Notes: generated by a model from the letters alone, not told the origin. Shown: positions 52,648-61,975, counted from the first letter of the stretch. The stretch is 64,000 nt of DNA from Bacteroidales bacterium UBA1800 (GCA_002319915.1 DCFQ01000021.1:106271-170270); one strand, 5' to 3'. Made by a program: numbers and translations.

Positions 52648-55047
52648 TCAGTTCTGTTTTCCCGGGACCAGGTCCAGAGTGTATTTTGTATTCTGCCGCA
52701 CCGCGTTTTCGGAGAAATGATCCTTACAGAATTTGTCACCTATATAAGTGTCGGTCTGTGAAAGGTAGAACTCACTTCCGGGCACTCCTGATTCCCCGGT
52801 AGGGATAACCGTAAAGGATTCATCCCAGTCGGCTGTGTTGAATATATGCCTTTCAGATGCCCCGTGATTGACCTTGAACGCCTCTGTATATGAATACGGG
52901 CATACAGTATGGTTGCTTCCTCCGACATCGTAGGTCCCCGAGTTAAGATTGAAGAGCCTGTCAAGGATCTTGACGGATCCAAGGGGATGTTCCAGGGTGA
53001 TCCGGTGAATATCACCCCATTTCCAGTCAGTTGTATCGGGGCCAAATTCAGAGTTTATTGAGGCTACACACCCTTTGAAGCTTTTCAGTATAATATCATC
53101 GAGCGATTCCTTTTGCGGGGTAGTAACATCGTCAACCCAGTCATCAGGGCCCTCGGTCAGCACCCGGTAGATATAGTAATCCTGAGCAGGTTCCGACAGG
53201 TCTTTGAACAGGTCGGTAAGCTCATCTGCTAGAAGATCATGTGCAAAGCTTGCCCGGAAGAATTCGAAAACGGTCGGCGCCGCAATCCGGGCATTCATGT
53301 CATAATCCCATTTTTTCAAAGCGTCAAGCGCAGCTGCCTCCACCGGCGTGAGATCCTGTCTTTTGCCGGCAACCTTCAGTATGAATGGAGCGAGAAGCTC
53401 AACATAAGTGGAATGCTGGTCAGTTATCATCTTTTTGAAATCGTCCGTGCTAAATACCTGCCGGGCGTTCAGCATTTCCCGTATCCTGTTGATCCTGTAC
53501 GGCATAACGAACTCAGTGCTAATGAAGTAGGGATAGTTCTGGGGCACTGTAATATTGTTTGCCGATGAGACACAACCGTTTGCCGGATTGTAACTGTACG
53601 GCAGGAGCTCAAACGGAACATAGCCTTTCCAGTCATACTCGTCCGTTTCCCCGGGTCTGACCATTGCACCGGATCCTTTTCTGAGCGGGATCCCTCCGCC
53701 AGTGTTCAGACCGATGTTCCCGTCGATATCAGAGTACACAATATTCTGGCTTACAGACCTGAAAGTGGATATGGCGTTCCTGAAATCATCCCAGTTCGCA
53801 GCGCGGTTAAGGAGGCATACCGACCTTATTTCGTCGCTCATATCGAATCCCGACCATTTCATGGTCAGTGTCTCGTTGTCGATGTTCCTGAAACCTGAGA
53901 TCACAGGCCCCCTGTGAGTGAATCTTATCTTCAGGGTATCCGCCTTACCGCCCTTGATCCTGATGATCTCATTCTTTACATCCATGTTCTTCCATGCTCC
54001 ATTGAAAAAGTACTGATCAGGATTATCAGGATTTACCTTTTCAGCAAACAGGTCGATATCATCGACCATCAGGTTGGTCATTCCCCATGCTATCCTGTCG
54101 TTATGACCTGCCACAATGAACGGTTCTCCCGGCACCAGGACGCCTGTTACATTAAGCTTGCCCGGGATCACCTGGTGCATCTGCATCCAGATACCCGGAC
54201 TGTTAAGGCCCAGGTGCATATCGTTGGACAGCAAAGGTTTGCCGGTCACGCTTCTTGCGCCCGAAACCGCCCAGTTGTTGCTTCCGGAGAATGAGACCAC
54301 GCCAAGCCGGGTTACCTTATCCATGGAAGCAATAAACTTCCTCGCCTCCGTCATCAGCGTGTCGCTAAGCTTGAAATCGGGGAAGACATATGAATTGACG
54401 AGCTTCCAGTCGCAGATCAGGTGGCAGGCCTTGTCCTTTCCTAACCTCTGCATCAGCTTATGATAGAAGAGTTCGGCAGAGAGGTTCCAGCCTGCAAGGT
54501 CCCAGCCCATATAGCCTATGATATTCGTTATGTCCTCCAGCTGCCACGGATCAGGCCTGTATCCCAGGATGCGGAACTCCGGGGGTAGGTTCCTGCCTGC
54601 CTTCTCAATGTAAGAATTCACCCCGTCAGTGAACGCCTGCATGTATCCAAGCCTGACCGGATCCTCAGCAGCCAGAACCATTTCCGACTTTTCAGTCATC
54701 CTGAGGGCCCTCAGGAACAGATCGGTCTGGACATAATCCTTCCCCAGGATCTCCGACAGCCTGCCCCTTGTGACCCGCCTGATAAGATCCATTTGCCACA
54801 GGCGTTCCTGCGACATTACATAGCCGACGGCAAAATAAAGATCATGCTCATTCTGTGCATAGATATGAGGCATACCTCTTTCATCCCTGTATACTTTTAC
54901 GGCAGAGACAAGGCCTTTCAGTGCTGCCTGCCCGCTATAGACTGGGCGTCCGCTGCGCCTTATGCCAGCCACAATTACCAGGCCTGCAGCCAGTACCAGG
55001 AGTATCAGTCCGGTGAGCGAGACGAGAGTGATTTTGAATGCTTTCAT
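52648..55047 (-). CDS. penicillin acylase family (Ntn hydrolase) protein
   Basis: From ATG 55047 the product is 799 residues: one N-terminal membrane anchor (about 4-28), an alpha-chain region with YRDERGMPHIYAQNEHDLYFAVGYVMSQERLWQM, and the autoprocessing site with the Ser nucleophile of the beta chain at SGSNNWAV (Ser about 256), followed by NDMHLGLNSPGIWMQMH and AGHNDRIAWGMTN. Such enzymes hydrolyse amides such as acyl-homoserine lactones or N-acyl amino acids; substrate is not told by sequence. The radical SAM gene ends 47 bases upstream. Extension to 55137 rejected. Confidence 0.93.
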   Translation of the reverse strand: MKAFKITLVSLTGLILLVLAAGLVIVAGIRRSGRPVYSGQAALKGLVSAVKVYRDERGMPHIYAQNEHDLYFAVGYVMSQERLWQMDLIRRVTRGRLSEILGKDYVQTDLFLRALRMTEKSEMVLAAEDPVRLGYMQAFTDGVNSYIEKAGRNLPPEFRILGYRPDPWQLEDITNIIGYMGWDLAGWNLSAELFYHKLMQRLGKDKACHLICDWKLVNSYVFPDFKLSDTLMTEARKFIASMDKVTRLGVVSFSGSNNWAVSGARSVTGKPLLSNDMHLGLNSPGIWMQMHQVIPGKLNVTGVLVPGEPFIVAGHNDRIAWGMTNLMVDDIDLFAEKVNPDNPDQYFFNGAWKNMDVKNEIIRIKGGKADTLKIRFTHRGPVISGFRNIDNETLTMKWSGFDMSDEIRSVCLLNRAANWDDFRNAISTFRSVSQNIVYSDIDGNIGLNTGGGIPLRKGSGAMVRPGETDEYDWKGYVPFELLPYSYNPANGCVSSANNITVPQNYPYFISTEFVMPYRINRIREMLNARQVFSTDDFKKMITDQHSTYVELLAPFILKVAGKRQDLTPVEAAALDALKKWDYDMNARIAAPTVFEFFRASFAHDLLADELTDLFKDLSEPAQDYYIYRVLTEGPDDWVDDVTTPQKESLDDIILKSFKGCVASINSEFGPDTTDWKWGDIHRITLEHPLGSVKILDRLFNLNSGTYDVGGSNHTVCPYSYTEAFKVNHGASERHIFNTADWDESFTVIPTGESGVPGSEFYLSQTDTYIGDKFCKDHFSENAVRQNTKYTLDLVPGKQN

Positions 55048-55094
55048 GGGATCGGATGTTAAACATATTTCAATTTGAAGAATACCCTGATTGG

Positions 55095-56069
55095 TCAGTA
55101 TCTGACATGCTTCAGACCGGAGGTACAGTTCCTGCAAATATCAATTCCTCCCCTTTCCGTCAGGACCCGCTTTCTGAAAGTCGAATATTTTTCGCCGTTC
55201 CAGATACTTCTGAAGGTGTCGGCGGTAAGGTCTCCCATGATGTATGAAGCATCCTTGTCGAAGCAGCATGGGACAACTTTCCCGTCCCAGGTGATCACCG
55301 GGTTGAAATATAGTCTGAAACACCTGTCGGGAAGCCGGCTCTTGATCATAAACGAATCATTTCCCCGCGTATAGCGGCTGTACTTTGAAATGGAAGGAAC
55401 CCAGTAACCAGTATCTTCTTCATGGATGACCTGCATGGACTTAAGCCTGAGAGTGGCTCCGTTCGTCCTGGCGATACGTCCTGCTTCACCAACCTGATGC
55501 TGATTATGCCTGCTCACAAGGAACTGAAGCTCAACTTTCATTTTAGATCCAGCCTTCGATTTTGCCTCAGCAACGTTCCTTAATCCATCCATCACCCGTT
55601 CAATATCTCCGCCCTGCCTGTATACCTGGTAGGTCTCCTGGTCCGACCCGTCGAGTGAAACTATCAATTTGCCAAGGTCTGCCGCAACGAGCTTCTCAGC
55701 GTTCTGCACAGAAAGAAAATGACCATTTGTCGATACAGTCGTCCTCATCTTGCCAGCTGCTTCAATGAAAGAAAAGAAACCGGGATGAAGCATCGGTTCA
55801 CCCTGAAAGTAGAGACAAACATCATAAAGGTATGGTTTCAGACCGGTAATTATTTTCCTGAAAAGGTCAATATCCATGAATCCGCGCGGCCGGGTCATGC
55901 GGCCGGAGCCGGAGGCACATTCAGGACAATGCAGGTTACAATTGTTTGTCAGCTCCACCGAAACAGCTGTCGGGAAACTGAGTACTGACGGAGATCCCGT
56001 GACTCGCCCGTTCAGGTATGAAAAACCTGTCAGGAGGGCATTTAATGGCCGGGTAAAAGATCCTGTCAT
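55095..56069 (-). CDS. radical SAM/SPASM-domain protein
   Basis: The 324-residue protein has the radical SAM cluster motif CNLHCPEC (Cys 44, 48, 51), the partner motif YFQGEPMLHPGF near 88 and STNGHFL near 112, then C-terminal cysteines VPCCFDKDASY and DICRNC (312, 315) that mark a shortened SPASM/twitch auxiliary cluster. Such proteins modify peptides or small molecules. No precursor peptide gene is seen near it. The N-terminal ~30 residues (LLTGFSYLNGRVTG) precede the core. Confidence 0.9.
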   Translation of the reverse strand: MTGSFTRPLNALLTGFSYLNGRVTGSPSVLSFPTAVSVELTNNCNLHCPECASGSGRMTRPRGFMDIDLFRKIITGLKPYLYDVCLYFQGEPMLHPGFFSFIEAAGKMRTTVSTNGHFLSVQNAEKLVAADLGKLIVSLDGSDQETYQVYRQGGDIERVMDGLRNVAEAKSKAGSKMKVELQFLVSRHNQHQVGEAGRIARTNGATLRLKSMQVIHEEDTGYWVPSISKYSRYTRGNDSFMIKSRLPDRCFRLYFNPVITWDGKVVPCCFDKDASYIMGDLTADTFRSIWNGEKYSTFRKRVLTERGGIDICRNCTSGLKHVRY

Positions 56070-56225
56070 ACTGGTGAATAGAGCGGTTTAAAAACCTTGT
56101 TCTGCCAAGTTAGGCAAAAAAAATCCGGGAAGCATATAGGGTATGGCAACTATTCACAGGTCATAGCCTTGAAAAAACAAATATTTGATCTGAAAACACA
56201 ATAATGTAAACTTAACATTTATGCC

Positions 56226-57527
56226 ATGAAAACAATTAAGAACTTGTCACTTGCATCCCTCCTGATCCTGTCGGTCTTTGCCGCGCAGGCCGCCAGTGCA
56301 GGGAATGCTCCGGAGAGAAAGAAAGCCGAACAGCAGGAACCTCTTACATTCAGGGGGAAGGTTGTGGATGCCGAATCAGGCATGCCGCTCGTTTTTGCAT
56401 CTGTCGCCGTAAAGGAAAGCAATGTTGCAACCGTTACGAACATCGACGGAGAGTTTACCATCAAGATTGCTGACGCCCAGTCAGTCAGGAACCTTGAGGT
56501 CACATTCCTGGGATACAAAACCAGGATCGTCCCACTCACCGACCTCAGGGAAAACGGTTACAAGAACGTGATTTCACTTAATTCTGCCCCGATCCCGATA
56601 AAGGAGATCATCGTACGGCCGATCGATCCTGACAATATAGTCAGGAGCGCCATTGCAAGGATAGGCAAGAATTATGTGAACGAACCGAACCAGATGACCG
56701 GCTTCTACAGGGAGACGATCAGGAAGAACCGGACATATGTTTCGATCGGGGAAGCCGTCGTTCAGATCTTCAAGGCTCCGTACAACACCGACCTTCGTTT
56801 CGACGGCGCGCGCATTTACAAGGGAAGGAAGGGGGAGGATGTCCAGAAGGTGGATACTGTCCTTTTCAAGCTCCAGGGAGGCCCGGTAAGCGTTCTTGAC
56901 CTCGATATTGCAAAGAACACAGAATCGGTACTGACGCTCGATGCAATGAAGTACTACGATTATGCGCTGACAGGTGTGATCGAAATCAATGACAAGCCCC
57001 ATTACATAATCCAGTTCAAGCAGAAACCATCGGTTGACATGCCCCTGTTCATGGGCACCCTTTATATCGAGACCGACAGTTACGCAATTACCGAGGCTGA
57101 ATTCGGGTACAATCTTGCAGACAAGGCAGCCGTTTCATCGATATTCATCAAGAAGAAACCCCTTGGAATGGAAGTCACCCCCGAAATTGCGACTTACAGG
57201 ACCAAGTACCGGGAGCAGGACGGTAAATGGTACTTTGCCTACTCGAGGGCTGAGGTCAAATTCAAGGTCAACTGGAAACGCAGACTCTTTAATACTTACT
57301 ACACGACCATGTCGGAACTGGCAATAACAGACCGGACTAACCAGGAAGTTATTAAATTTGCAGGAAAGGAAAAGATCAGGCCCTCGGATGTCTTCTCTGA
57401 CAAGGTCTCAGCTTTCGGCGACAAGGAATTCTGGGGAGACTACAACGTGATCGAGCCTGACCAGAGCATCGAGGCAGCCATCAGAAGGCTGAGCAGAAAG
57501 CTCAAACTCACTGAAATGAAGGACTGA
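56226..57527 (+). CDS. exported carboxypeptidase-regulatory-domain protein, paralogue of the gene at 59094
   Basis: The 433-residue product has a signal peptide (cleavage near ASAG), a carboxypeptidase-D regulatory-like beta domain (residues ~42-115: FRGKVVDAESGMPLVFASVAV, TNIDGEFTIKI, FLGYKTRIVPL) and a ~310-residue C-terminal domain (QMTGFYRETIRKNRTYVSIGEAVVQIFKAPY ... DRTNQEVIKFAGKE ... FGDKEFWGDYNVIEPDQSIEAAI). The same C-terminal domain ends the STN protein at 59094-60653. It lacks a TonB-dependent receptor barrel. The ECF sigma gene follows 14 bases later on the same strand. A role as sensor or controlled target of the sigma system is inference. Confidence 0.85.
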   Translation: MKTIKNLSLASLLILSVFAAQAASAGNAPERKKAEQQEPLTFRGKVVDAESGMPLVFASVAVKESNVATVTNIDGEFTIKIADAQSVRNLEVTFLGYKTRIVPLTDLRENGYKNVISLNSAPIPIKEIIVRPIDPDNIVRSAIARIGKNYVNEPNQMTGFYRETIRKNRTYVSIGEAVVQIFKAPYNTDLRFDGARIYKGRKGEDVQKVDTVLFKLQGGPVSVLDLDIAKNTESVLTLDAMKYYDYALTGVIEINDKPHYIIQFKQKPSVDMPLFMGTLYIETDSYAITEAEFGYNLADKAAVSSIFIKKKPLGMEVTPEIATYRTKYREQDGKWYFAYSRAEVKFKVNWKRRLFNTYYTTMSELAITDRTNQEVIKFAGKEKIRPSDVFSDKVSAFGDKEFWGDYNVIEPDQSIEAAIRRLSRKLKLTEMKD

Positions 57528-57541
57528 CACAGTATGGCCAG

Positions 57542-58078
57542 ATGATCAGGGATGCTGAAATAATAAGGAGGATCCGGCAAGGTGATGTTGGACAGTTTGA
57601 ATCACTTTTCCGGTCCTCCTATGTCTCCCTGGTCAGGTATGCAAAAACACTGGTTCGCGATTACGACACTGCGGAAGAGATTGTTCAGGACTTGTTCTTC
57701 ACACTCTGGAAGGACAGGGACAAGATCCAGATCGAAAGTTCTTTGAACGGGTACCTTTACAGGGCGGTCCATAACAGGTGCCTGCATTATTTCGAACACA
57801 TAAAGGTGGTCAGCAAATACATGAATGATATGGCATCCGGAAGCGAAGAGAGCCCTGAAAGCCCTGCCGATGCTCTCAATTACAGGGAGCTGCAGGCAAG
57901 GATCGCGGGAATACTGGATCGGCTGCCGGAAAAATGCGGAAAGATATTCTGCATGAGCAGGTTCGAAGGATTGAAATACACAGAAATTGCCGAAAGGCTT
58001 TCTATCTCCGTCAAGACTGTTGAGGCCAATATGGGAAGAGCATTGAAGGAATTCAGAAAATCACTGGTGGAATTATGA
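57542..58078 (+). CDS. ECF RNA polymerase sigma-70 factor
   Basis: The 178-residue protein has sigma region 2 (FESLFRSSYVSLVRYAKTLVRDYDTAEEIVQDLFFTLWKDR) and region 4 (LPEKCGKIFCMSRFEGLKYTEIAERLSISVKTVEANMGRAL), in the Bacteroidota ECF/RpoE-FecI type. It directs RNA polymerase to its own promoters. The downstream fecR-type gene overlaps its stop by four bases, which is the usual anti-sigma coupling. Confidence 0.97.
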   Translation: MIRDAEIIRRIRQGDVGQFESLFRSSYVSLVRYAKTLVRDYDTAEEIVQDLFFTLWKDRDKIQIESSLNGYLYRAVHNRCLHYFEHIKVVSKYMNDMASGSEESPESPADALNYRELQARIAGILDRLPEKCGKIFCMSRFEGLKYTEIAERLSISVKTVEANMGRALKEFRKSLVEL

Positions 58079-59079
58079 AAGGGACAAAAATAACTGGAAG
58101 GTACTCTGAAAAAGAGTGGAAGAAGCTTGCCTCACTTCTTTCGGGTGAAGAAAACAACGACAAGGATCTGCTCGGCCGTTATATGGCTGATGACGGTCAT
58201 AACACGGTAAAATACTGGAAAGAGCTGAATGAAATGAAAAGCGAAAAGGAAATAGATGTTGACAAAGCCTGGAACAGTGTTTACTCCAGGCTCGACGAAA
58301 ACGGTCTGCTGCCGGAGAAAGAAATTGAAAAGCATAGCCTTGTACGCAGTGCATGGTTCAGGATCGCCGCTTCGGTGCTTATCCTCCTGTCAGTGGGATC
58401 AGGGCTTGTAATGCTTGAAAGGAAAGGCCTTTTGAGCCGGGGAACAACCGTGGCAACATCGATTAATGAAAAGAACCTCCAGGTCACTCTGCCGGACGGG
58501 AGCAATGTGATCCTGAACAGGAGCACAAAACTCACCTACAGGAATAACTTCGGCAGGCACGGAAGAAGTGTAGTTCTTACAGGCGAGGCATATTTTGAGA
58601 TAGTGCATGATGCAAAGAACCCTTTCACCGTAAACACAGGAACAGCAAAGGTAAGGGTGCTCGGCACATCTTTCAATGTTATAACCGACAATGCCGATTC
58701 AGCGGTAGAGGTCTATGTGACGACCGGCAGGGTGATGCTGTCGGACAATTCAGGTGACAAAAAGCTTGAGGTGGACCCTGGCTTCATCGGTACAGTCGGC
58801 AATAAAGGTGCGGAAAAGGTCCGTAATAATGATCCAAACTACCTGGCATGGAATACCGGGCACCTGGTTTACAACGGGCAGACCCTGGATGTGGTTTTCA
58901 GCGATCTCAAAAAGGTCTGCAATATGGATATAGTCGCCGATAATCCGGAAATACTGAAAAAAACCTGGACCTCACCAATTGATAATCAACCCCAGGAAAC
59001 CATTATCAGGCTAATTTGTGCTAGCTTTAACCTTGGTTATTCAAAAGATGGCAATGTTTACCATCTTTATGAAAAGTAA
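58075..59079 (+). CDS. FecR-family anti-sigma factor
   Basis: The 334-residue protein has an N-terminal cytoplasmic sigma-binding region (~1-90, with WKKLASLLSGEEN), one membrane helix (residues ~93-113) and a periplasmic FecR domain (~125-240: ATSINEKNLQVTLPDGSNVILNRSTKLTYRNNF, LTGEAYFEIVHDAKNPFTVNTG, VLGTSFNVI) with a C-terminal domain of the DUF4974 type (LDVVFSDLKKVCNMDIVAD). It restrains the sigma factor until a periplasmic signal arrives. The STN gene begins 14 bases after its stop. Confidence 0.96.
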   Translation: MKGTKITGRYSEKEWKKLASLLSGEENNDKDLLGRYMADDGHNTVKYWKELNEMKSEKEIDVDKAWNSVYSRLDENGLLPEKEIEKHSLVRSAWFRIAASVLILLSVGSGLVMLERKGLLSRGTTVATSINEKNLQVTLPDGSNVILNRSTKLTYRNNFGRHGRSVVLTGEAYFEIVHDAKNPFTVNTGTAKVRVLGTSFNVITDNADSAVEVYVTTGRVMLSDNSGDKKLEVDPGFIGTVGNKGAEKVRNNDPNYLAWNTGHLVYNGQTLDVVFSDLKKVCNMDIVADNPEILKKTWTSPIDNQPQETIIRLICASFNLGYSKDGNVYHLYEK

Positions 59080-59093
59080 CTTACAGGTTTAAC

Positions 59094-60653
59094 ATGTGGA
59101 GTTTCAATGGCCCGAAATCCAGTCTTTTTCCTGCCATTGCATCATTGATCCTGCTGATATCTTCAGCACAGGCGCTATGTCAGGTAAGCATCCTTGATTC
59201 GGCATATACATTCAGGGCAGGCACTGTCAGGACTGCCAACGCGCTTAATATTATCTCCAGGCAGACAGGCTACAGCTTTACATACGACAGCAGGCTGATT
59301 GATCCCGAAAGGAAGACTGAAATGACCTTCAGGAATGTTAAGCTGAGAAGCATCCTTTCGGCGATCCTCACAAATGATTCCCTGGCATATTCCGTCATCG
59401 ACAAGTTTATCATAATTTCAAAGGAGGTCCCTCCGCCCCCGGCACCCGATTCATCATCAGTCAGGATAGTCCAATCCGTCTCGGGATTTGTCACAGATGC
59501 CGAGACAGGCGCCCCCCTTCCCTTTGCCACCCTTGGGCTCAGGCATACTGGGAAAGGCACGGTGACGAACAGCAACGGGGAATTCGGGCTTAAGATCTTA
59601 CCCGAAAATTACACAGACACTCTTGTCGTTTCATATCTTGGATTCAATGCAAGGGAGATTCCCGTGAAACAACTCCTCGGTAATAATTTCAGGATCGCTA
59701 TGAACCGTGAGTATATTTCGATCCCGGAAATAATCATCAAGAACCAGATCCCCCAGGAGATAATTTATAAGACCTTAAAAGCTATCCCTCACAATTACGG
59801 GACTTCACCCGCGCTTCTGACAGCATTTTACCGGGAAGGGGTCCTCAGAAAAGAAAAACTGCAGACCTATTCGGAAGCAATCCTCGATATTTACAAGAGC
59901 TCATACGCCGGAAGCTTCCTGAACGATCAGATCAGGGTCTTCAAGAGCAGGAAGATTGAAAACATCACCGTCAACGATTCCCTCACAGTCAGGCTCAAAG
60001 CCGGACTTAGCACATGTCTCGAGCTTGACGGGATAAAGAACAGCTTTGATTTCCTTTCCAATGAAAGCATGCCCGATTACTCATACAGGATCACGGATAT
60101 AATTTCGTACGACGATGAATCGGCCTGGGAGATCGAGTTTGCCCAGAAGGAAGGGGCGGAGGAACCGCCAATGTACAAGGGCTCAGTCTTCATTAACACC
60201 TCCGATTATGCTGTTCTCAAGGCCGACTTCGAGATCAATGGCGGGTATCTCCGCAAAATGAAGGACAACTTTGTCACAAGCACATCCAGAGGCTTCACCA
60301 CCTGGCCGGTCTCGGTCAAATACTCAGTGAGTTACCGGAAGGTGAACGACAGGTATTTCCTCAGCCATGTAAGGGGCGACCTTATTTTTGCCTCAAAAGA
60401 GAAGCATAAGCTCTTCAACACGCAGTTCACGGTTTTCTTTGAAATGGCGGTCACCGGGATGACCCTTAAGGATGTTACCAGGTTCGACAGGGAGGAGCTG
60501 GCACCTATCCATTCCATCTTCTCGAAGACGATCACGAGCTATGATCGTGATTTCTGGGGTGATCAGGATTTCCTCAAACCCGAGGACAACCTGATGCAGG
60601 CAATCAGGAATATGAAGGTAAAGCTCCAGGAGTTCTCCGAAGAAAATAAATGA
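59094..60653 (+). CDS. STN and carboxypeptidase-regulatory-domain protein without receptor barrel
   Basis: The 519-residue product has a signal peptide (about 1-29), an STN domain (~38-112: FRAGTVRTANALNIISRQTGYSFTYDSRLI, LTNDSLAYSVIDKFIIIS), a proline linker, a carboxypeptidase-regulatory domain (~128-200) and a C-terminal domain paralogous to that of the gene at 56226 (FYREGVLRKEKLQTYSEAI ... YDRDFWGDQDFLKPEDNLMQAI). STN domains usually sit on TonB-dependent receptors and talk to FecR. Here the receptor barrel and plug are absent, and the length is half that of a receptor. The gene directly follows fecR, so it is the likely signalling partner. Confidence 0.86.
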   Translation: MWSFNGPKSSLFPAIASLILLISSAQALCQVSILDSAYTFRAGTVRTANALNIISRQTGYSFTYDSRLIDPERKTEMTFRNVKLRSILSAILTNDSLAYSVIDKFIIISKEVPPPPAPDSSSVRIVQSVSGFVTDAETGAPLPFATLGLRHTGKGTVTNSNGEFGLKILPENYTDTLVVSYLGFNAREIPVKQLLGNNFRIAMNREYISIPEIIIKNQIPQEIIYKTLKAIPHNYGTSPALLTAFYREGVLRKEKLQTYSEAILDIYKSSYAGSFLNDQIRVFKSRKIENITVNDSLTVRLKAGLSTCLELDGIKNSFDFLSNESMPDYSYRITDIISYDDESAWEIEFAQKEGAEEPPMYKGSVFINTSDYAVLKADFEINGGYLRKMKDNFVTSTSRGFTTWPVSVKYSVSYRKVNDRYFLSHVRGDLIFASKEKHKLFNTQFTVFFEMAVTGMTLKDVTRFDREELAPIHSIFSKTITSYDRDFWGDQDFLKPEDNLMQAIRNMKVKLQEFSEENK

Positions 60654-60657
60654 AATC

Positions 60658-60795
60658 TTTAACCGCAGAGAGCGCAAAGTCCTGTCACAATGACTATGTA
60701 GTGTTATTGGGGTATCGCAAAGATCGCAAAGAAATCAATGATCATCGCCACACTTTGCGTCCCTTGCGATAAGCTTAGCGTTCTTTGCGGTTAAA
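60658..60795. repeat. nested palindromic repeat element (AACCGCAAAG type)
   Basis: Outer arms TTTAACCGCAGAGAGCGCAAAG (60658-60679) and CTTAGCGTTCTTTGCGGTTAAA (60774-60795) match as inverted repeats at 19 of 22 positions. Inside, 60713-60731 and 60753-60771 form a second inverted pair with 16 of 19 matches built on the same word (TCGCAAAG / CTTTGCG). The element is 138 bases and non-coding, and lies between two convergent genes. It looks like a dispersed non-autonomous or REP-like element; it may also serve as a two-way terminator. Confidence 0.75.
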
Positions 60796-60814
60796 TTCTT
60801 TATAACAACACTAT

Positions 60815-61828
60815 TTAATCCCTGTCAATCAGCTTATAAAGCTCAGTCAGGTCCGGGGTAAGGATTATCTCGGTGCGGCGGTTTTTCTGCCGCGATACAT
60901 CACTATCGTTCGAATCCACCGGTTGGAATTCACTCCGGCCCGAAGCCGTCAGTCTCGAAGGCTTGATCCTTGAGCCCTCGAGCAGAACCCTGACCACTGT
61001 TGTCGCACGCTTTACGCTAAGGTCCCAGTTGTCCTTTAGCTGGCCGCTCCCTGGTTTGTAAGGGACATTATCCGTATGCCCTTCAATGGTAACCTGGATA
61101 TCCGGGTTCTTTTCCAGCACGCCTGCGAGCTTCTTAAGGGCTTTTTTCCCATTTGCATCAATCTCCCAGCTTGCTGTCTTGAACAGCAGCTTCTCGTCGA
61201 GCGATACGTAAACTTTCCCATTCCGGTTGGTTACCGTCAGCCCGTTGTTTTCAAAGCCCAGGAGTGCTTCCGACACCTTGTTCTTGAGATCATGCGCTAT
61301 CTTCTTCTGTGTGTCCAGTATCTTCTCAAGCTCGGTCATCCTTGCGTTCTTCTTCTCCAGCTCCGAATTAAGCTCATCCAGGGCGATTTTCTTCATGTCC
61401 ACCGATTGTTCAAGCTGACGCAATACATCCTCCTTCTCCTTCAGGTTCTCCTGGGCTGCCTTAAGGTCGGCAAGCAGCTTTTTCGTTTCATTCATGTTCC
61501 CCTTGACCAGGTCCTCCTGCGCACTCTGCAGTTCAGCGTACCTTGAACTTACGCTGGCAAGCTCGTCGGCTGCCTTATTGTAATCAGATTGTGCCTGTGC
61601 CAGGTCCTGCTTCAGCTTTGCAAGATCCTTCTCATAACCAGCAATCTTGATATCCTGCTCCTTTGCCTTCATCGACACGGACATGTTTTCTGCCCTGCAA
61701 TCATCCAGGTCCATCTGGTTCTGCCTGTTGGTCATCTGGAGCTCCCTGAATTTCTTTCCGGATACGCATGAGGTCAGGATCAGGACGGATAATCCTGCAG
61801 CAATCATAAATCGTAGTGCTATTTTCAT
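60815..61828 (-). CDS. OmpA-family lipoprotein with long coiled coil
   Basis: The 337-residue protein has a lipoprotein signal peptide (LILTSC, Cys about 21), a long heptad coiled coil (~40-190, e.g. ELEKKNARMTELEKILDTQKK) and a C-terminal OmpA/MotB-like peptidoglycan-binding domain (~205-325: SWEIDANGKKALKKLAGVLEKNP, IEGHTDNVPYK, LSVKRATTVVRVLLE). It should link the outer membrane to the cell wall. A -7 box at 61885-61892 fits this gene. It is divergent from dxs. Confidence 0.95.
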   Translation of the reverse strand: MKIALRFMIAAGLSVLILTSCVSGKKFRELQMTNRQNQMDLDDCRAENMSVSMKAKEQDIKIAGYEKDLAKLKQDLAQAQSDYNKAADELASVSSRYAELQSAQEDLVKGNMNETKKLLADLKAAQENLKEKEDVLRQLEQSVDMKKIALDELNSELEKKNARMTELEKILDTQKKIAHDLKNKVSEALLGFENNGLTVTNRNGKVYVSLDEKLLFKTASWEIDANGKKALKKLAGVLEKNPDIQVTIEGHTDNVPYKPGSGQLKDNWDLSVKRATTVVRVLLEGSRIKPSRLTASGRSEFQPVDSNDSDVSRQKNRRTEIILTPDLTELYKLIDRD

Positions 61829-61884
61829 AATTCTTAGGATTAGTCAGGCATTTCAGCGTACCGGAATGGTTGCCGGTAACCCTG

Positions 61885-61917
61885 CAAAAATAAGAAAATC
61901 CGGTTGATGAGTCTAAA
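61885..61917 (-). promoter_or_regulatory. promoter of the OmpA lipoprotein gene
   Basis: On the minus strand TATTTTTG (plus 61885-61892) is the -7 element, with TTTA (plus 61914-61917) as a weak -33 element 21 bases upstream. The leader would be about 50 bases. Confidence 0.45.
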
Positions 61918-61940
61918 AAACATCCGGCAATAATAATTCT

Positions 61941-61948
61941 TATATTTG
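61941..61948 (+). promoter_or_regulatory. -7 box of dxs
   Basis: TATATTTG matches TAnnTTTG. The transcript would begin near 61954, so the TTG at 61946 cannot be the start of dxs and ATG 61976 is chosen. Confidence 0.45.
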
Positions 61949-61975
61949 CACACTCATGCTGTTGCGCAAACCGGA

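Noticed and set aside
55095..56069. Possible RiPP (modified peptide) cluster around the radical SAM gene
   Set aside because: No short precursor peptide, transporter or peptidase gene lies beside it; only the acylase is adjacent.
59094..60653. First idea that this was a truncated SusC/TonB receptor
   Set aside because: It lacks plug and barrel features, and its C-terminus matches the intact neighbour at 56226, so a separate family is more likely than a truncated receptor.
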